DNA of 64,000 nt from Coleophoma eucalyptorum (GCA_026120035.1 JALRME010000003.1:744001-808000); one strand, 5' to 3'; shown: positions 23,988-35,026, numbered from the stretch's first letter. Numbers and translations are program-made. Notes: generated by a model from the letters alone, not told the origin.

Positions 23988-25010
23988 AGCCTTGTAAAGG
24001 CTCGCTGAAGTGAAAGCGGCCGAAGATTTATCAGGCGCGAAACGTGCCAGACGGCCAATGACTGTACCCCGAATAAGCACTATTGTGCATATATTACGAG
24101 TGGATATGCAGGGCCACGCCCACGAGTTTCAGCAGGTAAAAGCAGCCGCAGAAGTAAGGATGTTATCTTCGTTGCAATTGCGTAGGAAATATAAAGGAGA
24201 GTTTTGATAACAACGATCCCTAAAATACCTACCAAATATGTCCGGCGATTGATGATGGGAGAATATCGTCTCATACACAATTAGAGTTTACGACTCCACC
24301 TTGTCTTGCCCTAGCGAGACAGCTGAAGCAACGTTGGCTCGAACCTGGAAAAGCAGACAAGCCAACTTTCTCTTAGAAACAATCTTCCTAAAGAAGACGA
24401 CCTACGAGAGATGTATTTCGCAACCAAATCTTGCACTGTGCCCTGCAAAGCGCATATTTTACTTATACCTAACCCGGTGCCCTTTCCAACCCCCCACTAT
24501 ATGACCCAGACTTTCATAGCTTATTTGGTAATCCCCCTTCCCCCCTTAAAGATAAAACTTGCAGGCTCCAGATCGCCGGGAAAAGTGGACGAAGAGAGAT
24601 TTGCAGATACACGATGTCTCTGCATGAAAGGCATTGCATTAAATCTCTCCGTTTGGAATAGTTGAGATGAACTGTCTGTTTGACAAGCGAGCGAGGGCGA
24701 TCTCTTGAAACCTGGGGCGGAGCGTCGAGTAGCATATGATTAAGAGCTGGTTTTTGTCAAGTCAGGATGTGACTCGATACCAAGAGCTTTGCACTAAGGT
24801 CATTTTGAACGGATGAACCATGAGGATGAATTGTTTGTTCCCAAAAGAATGTCATTTCGATGTATCCCATAAACCTCAAGAAGGTCAACACACAAACTCC
24901 AACCAACTATATCCCAATTGCTTCCCTGAAAAGACCATTCATCTCCTACACCAGCGTACAATCCTCCTGATTTGGTCCATTTTCTTGGATGTCGTGAAAA
25001 GTGGTTGTGC
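23988..25010. other. Upstream region of the S9 peptidase and 3' spacer
   Basis: About 1 kb. The peptidase reading frame stays open a further 31 codons upstream without an ATG. Other open frames are short and featureless. No RNA gene is recognised. Confidence 0.4.
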
Positions 25011-25345
25011 TTATGCACCAGTAACAACTACACCAGCAGAGTCGAAGGCAACGACGTTTCCGTTTGCATCGGTCATGGCAGCTGTCTCGGCGGAGACTTG
25101 TGGGGCACGAGCGACGATGTCTATATATTTGCAAAGTCAGTCTAAGTGTTTTAATATGGGTGTGATGTACAATAGTAGTCTGTAGGCTATGAAAGAGGAA
25201 GGCGGGTGATGCAGGACAGAAGTAATATCGGTGGGATGCTTGGGAAGGGAACACAGGGCTAACCTTCAGAACCGGCTGGGTTGGGAGTAGGTGCTGCAAA
25301 GGCAACGGCCAACAGAGTGGCAAAGGTAATAAGTGTGAATCGCAT
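25011..25345 (-). CDS. Small secreted protein, 63 residues
   Basis: A two-exon gene: exon 1 25264-25345, intron 25121-25263 (donor GTTAGC, acceptor TATAG), exon 2 25011-25120. Exon 1 encodes an excellent signal peptide (MRFTLITFATLLAVAFA) followed by APTPNPAGSE. Exon 2 encodes a short acidic/neutral tail of about 36 residues containing AMTDANGNVVAFDSAG and ending VVVTGA. The predicted mature part is about 46 residues, without cysteines, and has no domain I recognise. It is too short to stand out as an open frame in either exon. The weak donor is the least certain point, yet the join keeps the frame from signal peptide to stop. It is probably an extracellular or wall peptide; function unknown. 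Confidence 0.65.
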
Positions 25346-25518
25346 GGTTGCTGAAGGTTGGGTATAAGGCTTGGAACGAAGAATAAGATGAGTAGAATCG
25401 TCCAGCGAGAGGAGACTTAAAGTGAATAGCTGTAAAGGTAAAGAAAGAAGATTTGATCTTGGAAGCGAAGAGAAAGACTTTGATGAAGAAGAAGAGACAC
25501 TGGAGAGGAAGAAGCCCA

Positions 25519-25540
25519 GAGAGAGAGAGATATATATATA
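25519..25540. repeat. (GA)n/(TA)n microsatellite upstream of the small secreted gene
   Basis: A GA dinucleotide run (to 25530) joins a TA run (25531-25540), about 175-195 bp upstream of the start at 25345. The TA part could act as a TATA element for that gene. Confidence 0.7.
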
Positions 25541-25577
25541 CTTACTTCCTTCCGGTGGCTGAGCCAGGTGCGGAGGA

Positions 25578-25627
25578 ATATCCCATCCTATCCCATCCCA
25601 TCCTATCCCATCTCATCCCATCTCATT
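25578..25627. repeat. Degenerate pentanucleotide repeat (TCCCA/TCCTA/TCTCA type)
   Basis: About ten imperfect 5-bp units alternating TCCCA, TCCTA and TCTCA. It is a simple-sequence array in the promoter region of the small secreted protein gene. Confidence 0.75.
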
Positions 25628-26782
25628 AGGTTTCCCCCCATGGCTGGCAACGCTTCAGTAGCGAAGCTTGACGAAATGGCAGTGCTGGGTTCTAGACTAT
25701 AGTTGGAGATTGTCATAGCTGGAGACTGGGATTTCGCGGAGAAGAGCAGGGTATTTTCAGGCGATCTCTAGGATAGTGCGACTGGGGCAGTTTGAAGAGA
25801 TAGACTTATGGCGGTTAAGCTTCTTGGGTAGATAGAAGAGTGGGCCTGGAGGATGTGCATCGGAGATACGAGGGTCTCCTGAGCCCGTGATAGCTAGGTA
25901 CTCATGATTTCTGTTTCCACTGTCGCTCTGGGGCGCATGGCCCAAATCCAGATTTAGACGAGGAGAATATCTGCTTTGCCTTATTTCAGAAACTCGCTTG
26001 AGGTCACTATAGGAAAAGGAACAGTAAAGCTCAACCATGATTTGACACTTTCGGATGACATCCAAGAAAGCAAAAGGCGTTGAGGTTCTCACAACTAACA
26101 ACGGAATGTCTTGAGGTTGCTGGAAAATGTGTCCAGTGACATGTTTGTGCATGCACCTAATATTATTGCACGCCACCCGCCAAAGGACCGCCATTTGAGA
26201 CGAAGCTCAAACGAAGCGAAAAGCCTAAATCCTGGTTCTGATGATGGAAGACGAACTGTCCGGTCTCAGGATCATGCGTTGTCAACCCGTCGACCTTGAG
26301 AGCTGAAGAAGGAGGGCCCAGGGGAAGGGGCGCTGCGGTCAAGACCTGTCATGGTTAGAGGTGGGTGACATCGCGACATGTTGACGTCGAGAATGATTTG
26401 AACTTTGGAGAAACGACGAATCGCCAGCGCCGGCAGTAGTGAAGCGACCCCCTCTTCCTTAAGGTTACGGTACCTTACCGAGCTTACACACTTACCAGGC
26501 AGCCACGTCGGCCAAGCCAAGTACGGAGATCCGGGGGTCAAGATAATCCGCTTAGTCATTTTGCATAGCCCCATTTGGAACCTTGCACAACTTTAAACAA
26601 GAGACAAGGCTGCATAATCTAAGCGGCTTATCGTACCCCGCCATCTATCGTGGAGCTGAGCGACGACAACGTCAGCTCCTCGCCCTCATTACCTCATCCT
26701 CGCTCAACGTCCGTTTTCGGTTCACCCTCGAAGCTTAGAACTCCCAGATCAAGATCCAAGAGTTCAGATTCCTAAATTCATC

Positions 26783-27673
26783 ATGGCAACTGTAGAACAC
26801 TGCCTTTACTGCTTTGAGGCCCTGGCCGCCAGCCTAGAGAAGCGGAGCCCGATGACCTTGAATCAAGTACAGAAATCATGGGCTGATTATCCCAAAGGAC
26901 TTGAGAATGATGCGGAGGGAGAGGAGTCTGAGCCGGAGGAGGAAGAAGCCGTAGATAGTTCAGCCAAATCCCCATCTTTGTCCTCGCCTGCAATGCGCAA
27001 CCCAGCCCTCTCACACTTCTCAAGCAGTTCTGCTCCCTCCTCCTCAACCTCGTCCATGTCGCTTCCACCCTCGACCGAAGCTACGACACCAGCATCTTCC
27101 TCCGACTCCTTCACGCCCATCGGCATCGGGCGACGCAGCTCCCAGCTCAACAATTCCATAACCGAGTCCCCTCTCTTTGTCACCTGGAACACCACCTCCG
27201 CAAACTCGGGCTTCCGGAACCTGCGAGGTTGCATTGGCACCTTCGAGGCACAAGAGCTCTCCTCGGGCCTCTCGTCGTATGCGTTGACGTCGGCCTTCCA
27301 TGACACGCGCTTCGCGCCCATCGCGATCCGCGAGCTCTCCTCTCTCGAGGTCAGCGTGACGCTGCTCACCGATTTCGAGCAGGCTAATGATGCCATGGAC
27401 TGGGAACTTGGCGTGCACGGCCTGCGCATCTCCTTCTACTACCGTAATCGCCGACACGGGTCTTGCTACCTACCAGATGTCGCACCGGAGCAAGGCTGGG
27501 ATAAGGAAGAGACCATAATTAGTTTGATGCGCAAGGCTGGCTGGGGAGGTAAGAAGGATCGCTGGAATGAAGTGGGTGATTTGAAGGTGGTGAGGTTCCA
27601 AGGCAAGGCAGAGAGCCTGGATTACTCTGAGTTCAAGGCTTGGAGGGACTGGGTAGAGAAGGAGAAGAAGTGA
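26783..27673 (+). CDS. AMMECR1-domain protein
   Basis: Single-exon gene, 296 residues. AMMECR1 proteins occur from archaea to human; their biochemical role is still unclear. The conserved core is present: EHCLYCFEAL at the start, FVTWNT, the signature LRGCIGTF, then SSYALTSAFHDTRF, LEVSVTLLTDFE, DWELGVHGLRISF, YLPDVAPEQGWDKEETI and LMRKAGW. The domain is split by roughly 90 residues of Ser/Glu/Pro-rich sequence (about residues 40-128) between the first helix and the FVTW strand; the human protein has only a short linker there. ATG and stop are clear and no intron is needed. Upstream DNA is divergent from the small secreted gene. Confidence 0.92.
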   Translation: MATVEHCLYCFEALAASLEKRSPMTLNQVQKSWADYPKGLENDAEGEESEPEEEEAVDSSAKSPSLSSPAMRNPALSHFSSSSAPSSSTSSMSLPPSTEATTPASSSDSFTPIGIGRRSSQLNNSITESPLFVTWNTTSANSGFRNLRGCIGTFEAQELSSGLSSYALTSAFHDTRFAPIAIRELSSLEVSVTLLTDFEQANDAMDWELGVHGLRISFYYRNRRHGSCYLPDVAPEQGWDKEETIISLMRKAGWGGKKDRWNEVGDLKVVRFQGKAESLDYSEFKAWRDWVEKEKK

Positions 27674-28251
27674 ATTCACTAGCCTGTAGATAGCTATAGA
27701 CTTTGAGATCTTGGATCGCTGGGGCGTCCAGATGGTGGATATGGTGTTATAGGGTGCTATAGGGTGCTATAGGGTGCTATATGGGTGCTATATGGGTGCT
27801 ATATGGGTGCTATTAATCTACTGGTAACGACAACTTGGCTCGTGGACTCATTAGACACAAATCAATCACGAAATCATGACAAGCACAATGATACCGTTAT
27901 GAATAGGTAAAGCTTTATCTGTTCATCTAAATCCTTTATCGTCCCCAAAACCCAAGAATCCACAACTTGTTGCAGGAAGACGAACAATATGAAGAAAACA
28001 AACCCTCTTCTTGCTATGCAGTCCAAGCCATGCTGTTTGGGTATCCGCTCCAAAAATAAAAGACTCCTACTCCCAAATCCTGATGTTCTTAATGCGTATA
28101 TCATCTCGTACCTCATAGGTCCCAAGTCCAAGCCAACCCCATGCAAATCCCCAATCCCAATAACAAGCAACAGCAGAAAGGCCAAGAAACGAAAACAAAA
28201 ACAGCAAAATCATCCCAATGTCATATGCTCATGGCAACCCTCGATACCACC
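27674..28251. other. Convergent 3' spacer between AMMECR1 and Ras-like genes
   Basis: About 580 bp of convergent 3' sequence. Apart from the minisatellite it has no supported feature. Confidence 0.45.
27741..27813. repeat. Minisatellite with a 10-bp to 11-bp unit switch
   Basis: One diverged and three perfect AGGGTGCTAT units (27741-27780) are followed by three perfect 11-bp ATGGGTGCTAT units (27781-27813). It lies about 70 bp past the AMMECR1 stop codon, likely in the 3' untranslated region or just beyond. Confidence 0.95.
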
Positions 28252-29004
28252 TCACCAACATCCCAAACATCTCAGCTTTCTCCAGGTCCGAAACCATGCC
28301 CCATTTTTCCTAATGGGCGCATCGTCCTTTTCGTGCAGAACAGGTAAAGGGCTCAGGGGTGCTGTGGGCGCCCTCCTCGTCCCATGAGAATCAGAAATGA
28401 TGGTCAAACGATCTCTTCCCCTCTCACCCATCTCTGCAACCCGTCTCGCCTCCACCACCCTCCTCACAATAAGCGCGAACGTCTCCTCAATGTTCACGAC
28501 ATTCCTTGCACTCGTCTCCATGAATCCGCACTGTTTCTTTCGCGCCCATTCTAAGCCCGTCCTTGCGCTGACCTGTCGTGATTCCTGCAGATCGCACTTG
28601 TTGCCTGCTACGATCTTGATGGGCTTCACAAACCCACGCCCGCGATTTGCAGGATCTGACATCCATGCCTCCTCTCGTGTCTCAGCCTCCATATCGATAA
28701 GATTATTGAAGTATTCCAATTCTTCCAAGCTGCTTGCGCTGGTGATGTCGTAGACGAGCAAGAAGGCATCGCTTCGAAGATTCGAGGCGGCCCACATGCC
28801 GCGATATTCTTCTTGACCGGCTGTATCGGTGAGAGAGAGGTGGTAGGTCTGTCCATCGATCTGCCGCGACAGCGTATATGAGTCCTCGATCGTCGGGTCG
28901 TATTCGTGCGTCCATTGTGAGCGTACTAATCGTAATGTAATCGACGACTTTCCGCACCCGCCGTCCCCGCAAATGGTAATGTTCATTCGATGTGAGGGAT
29001 CCAT
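28252..29004 (-). CDS. Ras-like small GTPase, filamentous-fungal subfamily
   Basis: Single exon, 250 residues. All five G motifs are intact: P-loop GDGGCGKSS (13-21), effector YDPTIEDSY with Thr38, DTAGQEEYRG with Gln64, GNKCD, and ETSAR. It should therefore bind and hydrolyse GTP as a signalling switch. The region between G3 and G4 carries an extra Arg/Glu-rich loop (MEAETREEAW). A basic C-terminal extension ends RKLRCLGCW. That is not a standard CaaX box: the last four residues are LGCW, so farnesylation is doubtful. The two cysteines could be acylated, or a further 3' exon could exist, since the TGG-TGA end overlaps a possible GTGAGG donor. The subfamily resembles fungal Ras proteins distinct from the main Ras1/Ras2; target pathway unknown. 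Confidence 0.92.
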   Translation of the reverse strand: MDPSHRMNITICGDGGCGKSSITLRLVRSQWTHEYDPTIEDSYTLSRQIDGQTYHLSLTDTAGQEEYRGMWAASNLRSDAFLLVYDITSASSLEELEYFNNLIDMEAETREEAWMSDPANRGRGFVKPIKIVAGNKCDLQESRQVSARTGLEWARKKQCGFMETSARNVVNIEETFALIVRRVVEARRVAEMGERGRDRLTIISDSHGTRRAPTAPLSPLPVLHEKDDAPIRKNGAWFRTWRKLRCLGCW

Positions 29005-32000
29005 CTTCGTGTAGTTTTCTGTATGTGCGTAGAGCCCAACACAAGACGTTCTGCAGGCCAGATGAAGGTAGTTTGCGGCTTAAGCAGTTTAGTCGGCTTA
29101 ATGATCTACGGCCGTTGCTCAGGATCTCCAAGGCCAAATCGCGTGGCAACTCGAGAAATTGCGCAGCAGCAGGATGACGTGCAAATTAGCTGCGAAGAGA
29201 TGCTTGTCTTATGCGTTTGCCTTCTCCCCCGAAACGGATTGTATGCCTGGAAGGACAATCCGTGGAACGCAGCGAACGAGCGCACAGTCCAGCTTGCGAG
29301 ACAAGGACGCCCTGTGTTGTCGTGGGAAATTCCTCCTTGCAACAATAATGCTGAGTCTCCCGGACGTTCTCCTCCCCTTCTGCCAACCTCACGGGCAGTC
29401 GAGTCGATGCTCCTCCCGCAGTTGAGACCTCCAAGTTCCCAATTGAGCTTGCCTTAAGTCTTGTCTTCTTATCGCGGAAGGTTAGGGATTAAAGTTCGCG
29501 TGCGCAATAGTCTGATCCCGCCTGTCGGTACGGATCGCATGTAAGGAGGTTCAGGTAGGAAGGACCTTTCAGGATATACCAGGTCTATAAAACGGAGAGA
29601 AAAAAAAAGAGACGGGGTGGGATGGAATAGCCGGATCAGTCGTGTGTGACAACCATCAAGTCGACCTTCGAGTTAATGGATTGAATGAGGATCGAGAGCC
29701 ATATGTGGGCAGTAATATTACTGCCGGGGACCAGGTTGGGACTGGCTGGTAGTCGCGACAGCCAATCAATAGAGGGGCAGTGGAGCCGGGCACGTTGTTG
29801 AAAGAGGCCCAAACGTTATTTTACCTGCGTCCGGTGGGGGGGACAGCAGCGTGGTAAGTGAGTAAGGGGACGATGCTGTCGATCTGGCTTGCGCAACAAG
29901 AGCCAAATTGAAACAACTGAAAGTGGGAAAAGGAAGCCAACCTCAACGTACGGCGTAAGAGCCACCTTGTACGATGCGATGCGATCAGATCAGATCAGAC
30001 CAGGGCTATGGGTTGTGTTGTCCTGTTGTTGCAGAAAAGGAAGGACAGAAAAAGCAGTTTAGTGGCTGCGAAAAGAAAGGAGACAACCCCCCGCTGCCCG
30101 ACGAAGCACCACCGAACCCGCCCCCTCGGACTCCTCTTCTTATTGAGCCATTCCTTCCAGCTACCTTCGTTCCGCCTTTGGTCGACGCCGTTGTATCCAT
30201 TGTCTAGTCAATCCTTTGGGGGCAAAGGCAATGGCGTTTCTTCTCTGCCCCGACTGGTCGGTGTTGTACTGAAGATGTGTCGTTTGTGATATCTATCTGC
30301 CTATCTTCCCCATCGGCCCTCCGATTTGCTCAACCTTCCTGATCGAGATCGGGCTTGCTTCCCGTACCAGCGACGGCCACTTTAGCGTTGCGCATCTGGG
30401 CCAGGAGACGATCATGTGCCTGCTTACCCTTTCTTCCCAGACCATCCATTCTGGTGTTTCTCGGATTCTATCCCTCTCACATCCCAAATCCGCTTCATGA
30501 TTTTCTCCCATTATCCTCGGTCTTATCTACCGAAGTGACTAGGGCAAATCCACTCCAAGGACACGGACCTCGGTCCTGACGTTTGTCACATTCTGAACTG
30601 CAAAGAAAGGACCTCGACCTCTCAGACTAGATGACTTCAATTTCCGAGTCGAATTCGAGTGATGATCATCGGCAACTCTTTAAATGAACCCTCTATTGCC
30701 CATCTATCTCGAACCATTTTGGATCATGACTTTCTTCTGTGCAGAAATGCTCCAGCTTTTTTCTCCTAGAAGTGGAAAGTTTTCATTGTTGTAAGCGGAT
30801 CAAGACCTTTGCCGGCTCGTCTGTGCGGAGGGACATGAGGGGTCTCGTCGCTCTGACTTCTTGGAAACATGATTTTGACATATGGATCAAATGCCCCCTT
30901 GGGGGCTTCCTGCTTGAACTACGGAGTAAGGGGAGGTAAGTCAGTCCGTCGTGATACTGTTCCTTGATGTCAATGTTTTGCATCCCAGTGATTTCCCTTG
31001 GGGATCTCGAAAGCTTGATATTTTACGCAAATATGACATACGACCTATCTAGCATCCCAACATCCAAGGGATTTTCAGGCACAAGCGATGGCTTAAATAA
31101 ACGAGCCGACCCTTTCACATTCAATTGAGAGCAGTCTAATGTGGCCCTGCATGTTGCCTCGTCGGCTGCATCATCAAACTTCCGCGATTGGTGGCTAGCC
31201 ATTCGATCCATCAGCCACGTACTACCCCAGAGTAAGTACACCATTACCCCTTGAAAGAAGGGTTAGCATTGAAAAAACGAGAATAGGGCAAGCTCGGCCA
31301 CTGTCATTGTGGTCGAGACTGGAAGGGGGTGTCCAGGAGCAAGACTCCTGCGAGAAAGTGGTTTCAGACTTAGATATTGCAGGAAATAGGACGGACTTGT
31401 CCAAACAGCAGTAACTGCAAGGGCTCGGAAAGTAGAGTGACGGCATGGAAGAAAAGTTGGCAGTGAAATGAAACTTGACCGCTGGTGCTAAGATCATGTC
31501 ACTCATTAAGCTAATAAGGAGTGGGGAGGGTATTTCATTTTCATCAAAGAAGGGACATGGTAGGAGGCAGCTGTCACGGTCCCATTTTTCGAGTTTCAAT
31601 GCATGTGGCAGAGAACACCTCGAGCAGAAATGAAGAAAGTCAGAATAAAAGAGACTCACATAGAAAATAGATGGTGACCGTGAGAGAGTTGTACTTTGGT
31701 CCCAGGATGAGTTGTCTTGTTGCCAAGATGGGGTATCTGTTGATTTTACTAGATCAAGATGGTCATTATCTTGCTTATGAAATATATATTTTCAAGGACA
31801 TTATTAGGCTACCTGGGCTTGTCCAGTGGCCCCTTATTTCGTGACACGTGGTGAGAGACATCTGCTCGCTTAGCTTGCGTTTGAGGTAAAATATCTATCT
31901 GGACCTTCCTTGTGAAGTTTTTCCAGGGTGCACTTGGTGCTAAGTGGGTCTGATCTACGAGAGATATATTGGCATTGCCTGTATATGCTTTTCTGGAAAT

Positions 32001-32797
32001 TTTTTAGAAGCAGTTTACTTTTAGTAACCAGAAAGGTGATTATGATGGACGTGGAGGTATAGCACTCTAGTTTAAGAGTCATCGTAGGTGCTATCACAGA
32101 ACTACTTCCCCTTTCCTTAAAATAATTTGACCTGAGTGCAAAACCCTGGAATAAAGGCCAGGAGTGAAGTGTTTGGGGTTTGCGAATAGCGATTTATGTT
32201 ACCCAAAGGTCTCTGAGGCACAGCGTTTTACTGAACTTGTACTGCTTCTTTCGCACTTATAGGTTGGAATTTGGCCACAGATTGGCAATAAAGTGCTTGG
32301 GAGAGCTCTTGTATTAATGCTTCACGTTTCTCATTTGGCAGATTTGGGGGGTTTCTTCAAGCTCCATTTTCGGCACATTGGATGCAGTGCCTTATAATAA
32401 GAAGTGACCCCTGAATATAAGCGAAGGCAGCGAGCAGAGACTTAGATAAATTTGTCAAAGCAAGTAAGTACACGCATTTCTAGATCAGCCACGCACCCAA
32501 GAACAAGAGTCTTCTAATGCAGCGATATACAAGATATCTAGTAATTATGCCGCGTAAGCAAGACCGAAGCACGAACTCCGATTCCGGATTCTCCACCAAG
32601 AAAGCGCATAGCTTCCCTTCGCACACGTGATCAACCTCCACCTTTCACATCGTATCCCAAACCCCCCACCCTTGCACCTAGCTCTGAATCCTACATAGAT
32701 AACAAAAATCGCAGAAGACTCTAGACCCAAGAAATTACATGTCCCATAGTCCTTTTTCTCAACCACAAACCAACATTCAGCTGCCAAGTTGTCAAGA
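29005..32797. other. 3.8-kb region without a recognisable gene
   Basis: The largest gap in the window. The first part is upstream of the Ras-like gene; the last part is upstream of the dehydrogenase. A C-rich, pyrimidine-biased stretch (about 30080-30200) resembles a long leader on the plus strand, but no intron-exon chain leads to a credible protein. A short direct repeat (GATGCGATGCGATCAGATCAGATCAG) lies near 29973-29999. Open frames up to 145 codons lack ATG starts, domains or composition typical of the neighbours. No tRNA or 5S gene was recognised. Confidence 0.45.
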
Positions 32798-33985
32798 ATG
32801 TCCGTCACAGCCAACCCAACCCTGAAGGGGCACAAGCTCCTCGTCACAAACACACAACCATATCCAACCGACTTTTTTAAGCATCTGAATAAGAGATTCC
32901 CAGATCTAGTGGTTGCTCACCAGCAATTGAAGACTTTGGGGGATTCAGACTTCGACAAGTCTATTTACGAAGACGTTACAGCATTATGTAGCTCAGTAGT
33001 CTTTCCAACAAAGGAGCAAGTCCCAAAGTTGCAATACGTCCAACTGACCTCTGCCGGAGCAAACCACTTACATGGAAATCCATTGTATGAGGGGACCACT
33101 ATTCCGTTCTGCACCGCAAATGGTGTTCACCCGTAAGCCTCCCCTTTCAAGGTCAGGGCCAAACTCGGCTAACTGGGAAAAGTCCTCAAATTGCGGAATG
33201 GGTCATTGCAAGTTGGCTTTATTTCCAGCATAACTTCCCAAGGTATATCAACTTGATGCAGAAGCAAGAGTGGATACCTGGTTATGACAGCGAGGTCTCA
33301 GTAGAAGACTCCGTGGGACTTAGAATGTAAGGCCTGGCGTATATCTCCTTTTTCAAATTACCTGCTTGCTAAACGTGACCCTAGGGGCATTCTTGGATAC
33401 GGTGCCATTGGTCGCCAGTGTGCTCGTGTAGCAAAGTCTATGGGTATGGATGTCATTGCATATACCATGCGAGAGCGAGCCACAGCAGAATCACGCCGGG
33501 ACGATAGTTATTGTGTCCCAGGCACTGGAGATGTTGACGGGTTGCTACCCTCAATGTGGTATCACGGCGCAGACAAAGCCTCCATTAACAACTTCATTGC
33601 GCAAGACCTTGATATTCTGGTCATCTGCCTGCCTTTGACAGCACTGACGCACAACATCATTGCTGCCGAGCAATTCGAGATCATGTCCAAGAAGAAGACT
33701 TTCTTGTCGAATATTGGAAGAGGCCCCCATGTCAACTCTGCAGACCTCATCACGGCCTTAGAGACTGGCCAAATTCGCGGAGCTGCAATCGACGTTACGG
33801 ATCCAGAACCGCTACCATCAGACCATCCACTGTGGAAGGCTCCCAATTTGCTTATCACTCCTCATGTGAGCGGCAACTCAAAGCATTATTATGCCAGAGT
33901 TATGGCTATCATGGAGGAGAACTTGTCTTGCATTGCTGAAGGCAAACCAGCGATCAACGAGGTTAATCGTGCTTTATCGTACTAA
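32798..33985 (+). CDS. D-isomer-specific 2-hydroxyacid dehydrogenase
   Basis: Exons 32798-33132, 33183-33326 and 33385-33985 give 359 residues. NAD(P)-dependent oxidoreductase interconverting a 2-oxoacid and a D-2-hydroxyacid, likely cytosolic. The Rossmann motif is GILGYGAIGRQCARVAKSMG. The catalytic triad is Arg272 (SNIGRGPHVN), Glu301 (DVTDPEPLP) and His320 (ITPHVSGNS), with the family's usual spacing. The substrate half begins LLVTNTQPYP and includes LQYVQLTSAGANHL. An insert of about 30 residues between the dinucleotide strand and PLT (RRDDSYCVPGTGDVDGLL) is common in fungal members. Substrate cannot be named: glyoxylate, hydroxypyruvate and phenylpyruvate reductases share these motifs. 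Splice junctions restore HPPQIAEW and LRMGILGYG. Confidence 0.93.
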
Positions 33986-35026
33986 AGACAGACAGAACTT
34001 ATTAACTTGAGCGGTGCATATTGAGGCGTCTAGAATTGTTGAAATTAGAGTGCATTTTAATGAGACTTTTAGACTTAGACTTAGAAAAACAAAAAGTTCA
34101 TTCTGGTTAACATTTAGTGTGACTTGCAGGCATTTTAACGCATCTGTGGATAACCACACAACAGAAACCCCCATTTTTCAAACGAAGAATTTCAAATAAA
34201 GTTTAAAGATGAAAAAAAAGGAAAAAGCCTAGGATATTCATGATAGAAGCCTTCAAGTCTCTCATGAAAGTCAATAATCTCCACAAACTTAGGAATCGAC
34301 TCTTATTTTCTAAGTGTTGAGCTTCAAGGATATTTGTGGCGGAAAGCTCGTGAAATACATCACTAATGAGTGGTGTCACAACGTGGACCATTGCAACTTT
34401 ACTAAGTAAGCATAGGAACACTGCAAGTGGTCGAAAGAATACAAATATGTAACATGATAGTGATGCAATTCTCCGCGTACCTTCACTTCAGGTAAACGAT
34501 AAGGCTACGATTTCTCTAATCGATAGATTCAAGATCGTGGCTGGCTTGATCAGGATAATGGGGAAAGAGCGGCGAATGATAAGATCCTCAGAGGAAGAGT
34601 GCAGGACGATCAGTGTAGATCACTGCATACAGGGCTTTGCTAATACCATGAACACATCAACCGGTCTCCAGAATGCCAAAGCCAAAGCCAAAGCCAAAGC
34701 AATGGTCGCCTACTAGAACTGTCCTTGGCTTCGTTCTTTCGCGCCCTTGACGCTCCGAGATTTGTGCCTGAAAGCGCCAGGCACCAACGGCCTTTCGCGA
34801 GCACGCCATGCGATGTCGCCCTTGGAGCCCTAGACTTTTTATACAGTGGCTTTCTAATCCCACTCGCCTGAATACGTTAATCATATCAACTTGGATTGAT
34901 TCACCCTTCCACGAAGCTCGCACCCTTAATTCAAAGCAAGAGCTCGTCAATTGGAATTCCCAACCCAGGTTTGCAACGTTGGAGGATTTGAAAGCGCGAT
35001 AAGCAACGCTTCAATTCACAGACGCG
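33986..35026. promoter_or_regulatory. Spacer upstream of the mitochondrial carrier gene
   Basis: About 1 kb. Contains a (GCCAAA)4 microsatellite at 34675-34699 and otherwise no supported gene or RNA. Confidence 0.4.
34675..34699. repeat. (GCCAAA)4 microsatellite
   Basis: Four perfect GCCAAA units, about 330 bp upstream of the carrier start codon. Confidence 0.9.

Larger units (their letters stand above)
25346..26782. promoter_or_regulatory. Divergent upstream region, secreted peptide and AMMECR1 gene
   Basis: About 1.4 kb. It contains the GA/TA microsatellite and a degenerate pentanucleotide array, then AT-balanced spacer. I see no supported gene; open frames up to 145 codons in 25757-26194 lack family features. 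Confidence 0.4.

Noticed and set aside
19608..24000. P450, peptidase and secreted peptide as a secondary-metabolite cluster
   Set aside because: No polyketide synthase, peptide synthetase, terpene cyclase or cluster regulator is adjacent.
24946..25323. A 125-codon minus-strand frame covering the small secreted gene
   Set aside because: It reads the intron and second exon of the secreted peptide gene in another frame, starts without ATG, and lacks the signal peptide.
31036..31060. ACATACGACC resembles the first ten bases of fungal 5S rRNA
   Set aside because: The following bases do not match 5S rRNA and no internal control region or terminal T run fits.
31222..31659. A 145-codon minus-strand frame in the 3.8-kb gap
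   Set aside because: It starts at GTG, has no domain, and no splice-linked exons extend it into a credible protein.
32798..33985. Possible glyoxylate reductase or phenylpyruvate reductase naming for the dehydrogenase
   Set aside because: The catalytic Arg-Glu-His set and Rossmann motif are common to the whole superfamily, so a substrate-specific name is not supported.
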